Positions 7,354 to 10,338 of a DNA stretch of 10,338 nucleotides are shown piece after piece (position 1 is the stretch's first letter; each line of letters begins with the position of its first letter). The position numbers and the translations under genes were made by a program. Under the pieces are notes generated by a model, which was not told the DNA's origin, made no database searches, and saw only the letters and a program-made list of their open reading frames with translations. The stretch spans positions 1-10,338 of the forward strand of contig JAGUWA010000045.1 of assembly GCA_020062605.1 (NCBI GenBank), in the 5' to 3' direction. This stretch comes from Parvibaculum sp. (lineage in GTDB: Bacteria > Pseudomonadota > Alphaproteobacteria > Parvibaculales > Parvibaculaceae).

Positions 7354-7887
7354 ATGCGGAAGAAAGCGGAACTGGCTGTCCTCCTCGCGGGCCTGCTGGC
7401 GGCGGCGCAGCCGGCGGGCGCCGACGCGATTGGCGATAACAATATCTGCTATTCGAAATTCGCCACTGCCGACGACAGGGGCGCGATCGATTATTGCACT
7501 AGCGCCATCGATTCCGGCGAGCTTTCGGATCCGGACCTGATCGCGGCCTTGATCAATCGCGGCGTCGCCTACAAATCGATCGGCGAATATGAAAGCGCCG
7601 TCGCGGATTACACGCGCGCGCTGCGCATCGCACCGAACGATGCGCTCCTCTACCAGAACCGCGCCAACGCGCGCCGGGAGATGGGCGACTACGACGCCGC
7701 CCTCGACGACATCCAGAAGTCGATAGACCTCGATCCGAAAAGCGCCGGCGCCTGGTATGTGCGCGGCGCCATCGCCGAGGCGCGCAGCAATGCGGGTAAT
7801 GCCCGGAAATATTATATGACGGCGCTCGGCCTCGATCCGGACAACAAGGTATACCGCGAAAAAGTTTTGGGGAACGGCAACCGATGA
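7354..7887 (+). CDS. Exported TPR-repeat protein, coupled to membrane protein gene
   Basis: A 177-residue protein with a clear signal peptide (MRKK, then AELAVLLAGLLAAAQPAG, likely cleavage near AGADA at residue ~24). It is therefore probably periplasmic. A degenerate first repeat (~30-57) holds two cysteines (Cys32, Cys48) that could form a disulfide. Three TPR units follow at ~62-95, 96-129 and 130-163, with GVAYKSIGEYESAVADYTRA and ANARREMGDYDAALDDIQKS. The last repeat contains ARKYYMTALGLDP, almost the same as a stretch in the TPR protein upstream of guaA. Its stop overlaps the next start (ATGA), suggesting coupled translation with the membrane protein and perhaps a physical partnership. 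The ribosome site is weak (GATGGA), so expression may depend on upstream reading. Function is unknown. Confidence 0.88.
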   Translation: MRKKAELAVLLAGLLAAAQPAGADAIGDNNICYSKFATADDRGAIDYCTSAIDSGELSDPDLIAALINRGVAYKSIGEYESAVADYTRALRIAPNDALLYQNRANARREMGDYDAALDDIQKSIDLDPKSAGAWYVRGAIAEARSNAGNARKYYMTALGLDPDNKVYREKVLGNGNR

Positions 7888-8636
7888 CGACGCAGCTCGA
7901 CGTCGCGGCGACGGTCCGCGAGGCTTACAGCGGTGCCTGGAGCCATTTGAACGAGATGGTGCGTCTCATCTGGCTGCCGGGCTCGCTCTACCTCGCCTTG
8001 TCCATCGCCAGTGTCTTCGTCGATGTCGAGGAGGACCGCGCGCTCGCGGTTGTGCTCAATCTCGCCTCGCTCTTCCTCTGGCCGATCATCGCCGTCATCT
8101 GGCATCGCTTCATCCTGATCGGCGATGCGCCGCCCGGCCGGTTCCACCTCGCCTTCGGCCGCCGCGAAGCGCGTTATCTCGTCGTCTCCGTCTTTCTCAC
8201 GCTGCTCTTCGTGCCGGGCTTCGTTCTCGGCGCGACGCCCGCCTTCATGCCGGCCAACATGACGGCCTCTCTGCTCAGCTTCTTCGGCGCGCTGCTCGTC
8301 ATGGTCGCGATCTATTTCATGGTGCGGCTTTCGCTTCTCCTTCCCGCCGTGTCGGTCGGCGATCCGGTGAACCCGCGTCTCGTTCTGGAGCGCACGAGGG
8401 GAAATTTCTGGCGTCTCGTGCTCGTCTTTGCCTCCGTGGTCCTGCCCATGATGCTGGTGGCGGTTGTCGTCGGCTCGCTTCTCGATGGCGGCCCGGTCAT
8501 GAGCGTCGTCGCGGTCGGCATCCTGAGCCTCGTGCTCATCTTCTTTGCGGTCGTGAATATTGCGGTTCTCTCCGTGGCCTACCGCGAGTTGATAGGCCCG
8601 CCCGGCACCCAGGCCCCCGATTCCGGCGATTACTGA
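7884..8636 (+). CDS. Six-helix integral membrane protein, paralogue A
   Basis: A 250-residue inner-membrane protein with about six hydrophobic segments (~27-47, 53-74, 97-118, 128-150, 176-199, 206-230). I do not recognise a named family. Distinct motifs recur in the downstream gene: WHRFILIGD (73-81), VRLSLLLPAVSVG (147-159), GNFWRL (173-178) and LSVAYRELIGPPG (229-241). The soluble N-terminus begins with an amphipathic stretch (AATVREAYSGAWSHL). The start overlaps the stop of the TPR gene, so the two are translated together. The conserved polar residues within and beside the membrane (Trp73, His74, Arg75, Arg148, Arg177, Arg234) suggest a shared structural or binding role rather than simple anchoring. 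The topology is my estimate from hydrophobicity by eye. Confidence 0.88.
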   Translation: MTTQLDVAATVREAYSGAWSHLNEMVRLIWLPGSLYLALSIASVFVDVEEDRALAVVLNLASLFLWPIIAVIWHRFILIGDAPPGRFHLAFGRREARYLVVSVFLTLLFVPGFVLGATPAFMPANMTASLLSFFGALLVMVAIYFMVRLSLLLPAVSVGDPVNPRLVLERTRGNFWRLVLVFASVVLPMMLVAVVVGSLLDGGPVMSVVAVGILSLVLIFFAVVNIAVLSVAYRELIGPPGTQAPDSGDY

Positions 8637-8650
8637 TCCATTATCCGAGG

Positions 8651-8678
8651 TTGCCCCCCGTCTCTGTCCAGCTAGAGT
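8651..8678 (+). promoter_or_regulatory. Candidate promoter between the two membrane protein genes
   Basis: TTGCCC (8651-8656) and TAGAGT (8673-8678) are each 4/6 matches to the -35 and -10 consensus, with a 16-bp spacer. They lie within the 94-nt gap before paralogue B. A 9-bp palindrome, TTCCGGGAA (8689-8697), follows near the expected transcript start. This would allow B to be made independently of A. The match is modest. Confidence 0.3.
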
Positions 8679-8730
8679 AAAAGCACCGTTCCGGGAAGGA
8701 GCGCGGCCGATTCTTTTGGGGGGATCACAC

Positions 8731-9639
8731 ATGAGGAAGCTGCCGGTCATTCGCTCCGTGAGCGAAGTATTCTCGGGCGTCACACGGCATTATTTCCAGC
8801 TCGTCGGCGCTGCCTGGCCCGCGCTCGTCTTCGTCGCCGTCGGGCTTGGGCTCTATGGTTGGGCCTATTACGAGTCCGGTGCCTTCGAAGTCTTTGCGAT
8901 GATCCAGCAAGGGCAATCCATGGACGAGATCGCGGCCGCGATGGAAGCTGCCGACCGTGGAGCCATCGGACCTGCCTATTTCGCGGGCTTCCTTATCATG
9001 TTCCTCGCAAGCGCCGTCGCCGCCGTGCGCTGGCACCGTTTCGTGCTGATGGGCGAGGGCAACGGCGTGCTCGTCCGCGCCGAGGACGGACGCTACATCT
9101 GGACCTTCATCAAGGTCATGTTGCTCTACTTCGTTGCGATCGTCGCGCTTGCACTCGTCTTTGTGGGAATAGCGGGCATCGCCGGAGCCTCCTCCGACGC
9201 GGGCAATTCCGGCTTGACCAGCATCCTCATGCTGATCTTCGGCATCGGCATCGTAGCCGCCTATCTGCTGGTTCTCGGTATCCTGCTGCGCCTGATGCTT
9301 GCCCTGCCGGACGCTGCCATCGGTCAGCCCGGCAAGGTCATCGGAGTTTTCTCGGCCTCGCAGGGCAATACCTGGCGCATGGTCGGCTACGGGCTCCTGA
9401 TCGGCCTCATCTACACGGTGATCTTGTTCGGCCTGGTGCTGATCATGGGCCTTCTCGGCGCAGTGCTTGGCGGGGGCGCCATTGCCGTGCTTCTGCTCGG
9501 CGCCGTCGGCCTTGCCGCCTACTTCTATTTCCTCATGCTCCAGATCACCATGCTCTCCGTCGCCTATCGCGAGATCGTCGGCCTCCCCGGCGGCCACGAG
9601 GGCGAGGCGACCGTTGCGGAGCCCACGCCCGGCCTCTGA
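8731..9639 (+). CDS. Six-helix integral membrane protein, paralogue B
   Basis: A 302-residue inner-membrane protein with hydrophobic segments at about 27-47, 82-100, 125-152, 162-190, 217-246 and 250-276. ATG 8731 is chosen because the G-run 8718-8723 sits 7 nt upstream; the in-frame TTG at 8716 has none. It is clearly related to the preceding gene: WHRFVLMGE (101-109), LRLMLALPDAAIG (186-198), GNTWRM (212-217) and LSVAYREIVGLPG (275-287) occur in the same order. It differs by a longer loop after helix 1 (~50-80, charged, QQGQSMDEIAAAMEAADRG), a longer hydrophobic stretch before the C-terminus, and an acidic tail. It is separated from A by 94 nt with a candidate promoter. No named family is recognised; membership of a shared complex is inference. 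Confidence 0.88.
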   Translation: MRKLPVIRSVSEVFSGVTRHYFQLVGAAWPALVFVAVGLGLYGWAYYESGAFEVFAMIQQGQSMDEIAAAMEAADRGAIGPAYFAGFLIMFLASAVAAVRWHRFVLMGEGNGVLVRAEDGRYIWTFIKVMLLYFVAIVALALVFVGIAGIAGASSDAGNSGLTSILMLIFGIGIVAAYLLVLGILLRLMLALPDAAIGQPGKVIGVFSASQGNTWRMVGYGLLIGLIYTVILFGLVLIMGLLGAVLGGGAIAVLLLGAVGLAAYFYFLMLQITMLSVAYREIVGLPGGHEGEATVAEPTPGL

Positions 9640-9707
9640 TTGCGCTTTGACCGGGATTTTTGTAGGGTCTGCACACAAGGATCAGGAAAGGCGCGGGGAC
9701 GTGCCTT

Positions 9708-9732
9708 AAGGGCTTGTTTTGGTTGCCCTTTT
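9708..9732 (+). terminator. Weak intrinsic terminator after the membrane protein cluster
   Basis: AAGGGC (9708-9713) and GCCCTT (9725-9730) can pair as a 6-bp stem with an 11-nt loop. The RNA then continues with two more T residues, giving TTTT in total. It lies 69 nt past the paralogue B stop and about 90 nt before panB, where a boundary between transcripts would be expected. The short T-run makes it weak. Confidence 0.4.
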
Positions 9733-9823
9733 CGCTGCGGCATCCGGCCGCCATCGCAAAATCCCGCGCGAATGCCCATCTGTATGGGGCAGCTTCGTGC
9801 GGTTCCTGACAGGGATGATCCGA

Positions 9824-10338
9824 ATGTCCGTACACTCCAAGATCAAGCGCATCACCGTGCCCGAGCTCCGCGCCCGCAAGGGGGCCGAGCCCATCGTTTC
9901 GCTGACCGCCTACCACGCCCATACCGCGCGCTATGTCGACCCTTATGTCGACTTCCTGCTGGTGGGCGACAGCCTTGGCATGGTCATGTACGGCATGGAG
10001 ACGACGCTTGGCGTCACCCTCGACATGATGATCGCCCATGGCGCCGCCGTGGTGCGCGGCACCGAGCGCGCCCTCGTCGTGGTCGACATGCCCTTCGGCT
10101 CCTATGAAGAGAGCCCGGAAGTCGCCTTCCGCAATGCCGTCCGCGTCATCAAGGAAACGGGTTGCACGGCGGTGAAGATGGAAGGCGGCGCCCGCCTTGC
10201 CCCCACCATCCGCTACCTCGTGGATCGCGGCATTCCCGTCATGGCCCATATCGGCCTTACGCCGCAAAGCGTTCAGGTCATGGGCGGTTTCAAGGCGCAG
10301 GGCCGCGACGAGAGCGAGTGGGCCGCCATCGAGGCCGA
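9824..10338 (+). CDS. panB: 3-methyl-2-oxobutanoate hydroxymethyltransferase, N-terminal part (3' end outside window)
   Basis: Ketopantoate hydroxymethyltransferase, the first committed enzyme of pantothenate (vitamin B5) and hence coenzyme A synthesis. It transfers a hydroxymethyl group from methylene-tetrahydrofolate to 2-oxoisovalerate in the cytoplasm. 171 of roughly 270-280 residues are in the window. The metal-binding residues are visible: Asp49 in VGDSLGM, Asp88 in VVDMPFGSYEE and Glu120 in VKMEGG, with Lys118 beside it. HIGLTPQSV (142-150) is the conserved loop. The catalytic Glu near residue 185 lies beyond the window edge. ATG 9824 has AGGG (9811-9814) 9 nt upstream; the in-frame ATG 9815 has no room for a ribosome site. 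The 184-nt gap before it suggests its own promoter, though I cannot name a convincing one. Confidence 0.95.
   Translation, partial: MSVHSKIKRITVPELRARKGAEPIVSLTAYHAHTARYVDPYVDFLLVGDSLGMVMYGMETTLGVTLDMMIAHGAAVVRGTERALVVVDMPFGSYEESPEVAFRNAVRVIKETGCTAVKMEGGARLAPTIRYLVDRGIPVMAHIGLTPQSVQVMGGFKAQGRDESEWAAIEA

Noticed and set aside
7812..8783. Long - strand open frame (323 codons) opposite the first membrane protein
   Set aside because: Its highly charged His/Glu/Asp/Arg composition is the mirror of hydrophobic codons on the + strand. It is a shadow of the membrane protein gene.
8725..9678. Long - strand open frame (317 codons) opposite the second membrane protein
   Set aside because: It has the same mirror composition, no domain, and is fully antisense to paralogue B.

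Overview
The window is about 10.3 kb of GC-rich chromosomal DNA. Dense gene packing, ATGA start/stop overlaps, and the RsmB, GuaA, Asd and PanB sequence types fit an alphaproteobacterium, perhaps a Rhizobiales or Parvibaculum-like organism. That placement is from sequence feel, not from a search. Most genes are housekeeping. The accessory interest is one low-GC gene downstream of guaA, a decayed P450 locus, and an uncharacterised membrane-protein operon.

Left part (1-2528, + strand): the 3' end of rsmB (16S rRNA cytosine methyltransferase), a small exported TPR protein overlapping the rsmB stop, and a complete guaA (GMP synthase). The three are packed like one operon. Directly after guaA comes an fkbM-type methyltransferase gene (2644-3543) with visibly lower G+C and AT-rich codons, probably acquired by transfer. 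A hairpin covers its Shine-Dalgarno sequence.

Middle part (3544-6298): a likely promoter with a perfect 14-bp palindrome over its -10 box precedes a two-gene operon, a DUF899 thioredoxin-like protein and a two-domain VOC (glyoxalase/bleomycin-resistance fold) protein. The VOC gene runs into asd (aspartate-semialdehyde dehydrogenase, - strand), with one base between the two stop codons. asd has a plausible promoter and a leader stem-loop.

Remnant zone (6299-6884): no intact gene. It holds the C-terminal end of a leftward gene (possibly a MarR-like regulator) fused head-to-head to the C-terminal third of a rightward cytochrome P450 that also carries an in-frame amber codon. The simplest reading is one deletion that removed both 5' ends and the shared promoter of a divergent regulator/P450 pair. 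The gene downstream of the P450, a SnoaL-like protein, is intact and overlaps the P450 stop.

Right part (7354-10338, + strand): an exported TPR protein overlaps a six-helix membrane protein gene. Next come a paralogous six-helix membrane protein with its own candidate promoter, a weak terminator, and the 5' part of panB (ketopantoate hydroxymethyltransferase). The TPR/membrane-protein cluster is the best candidate for something uncharacterised. I saw no defence system, CRISPR array, insertion sequence or RNA gene.
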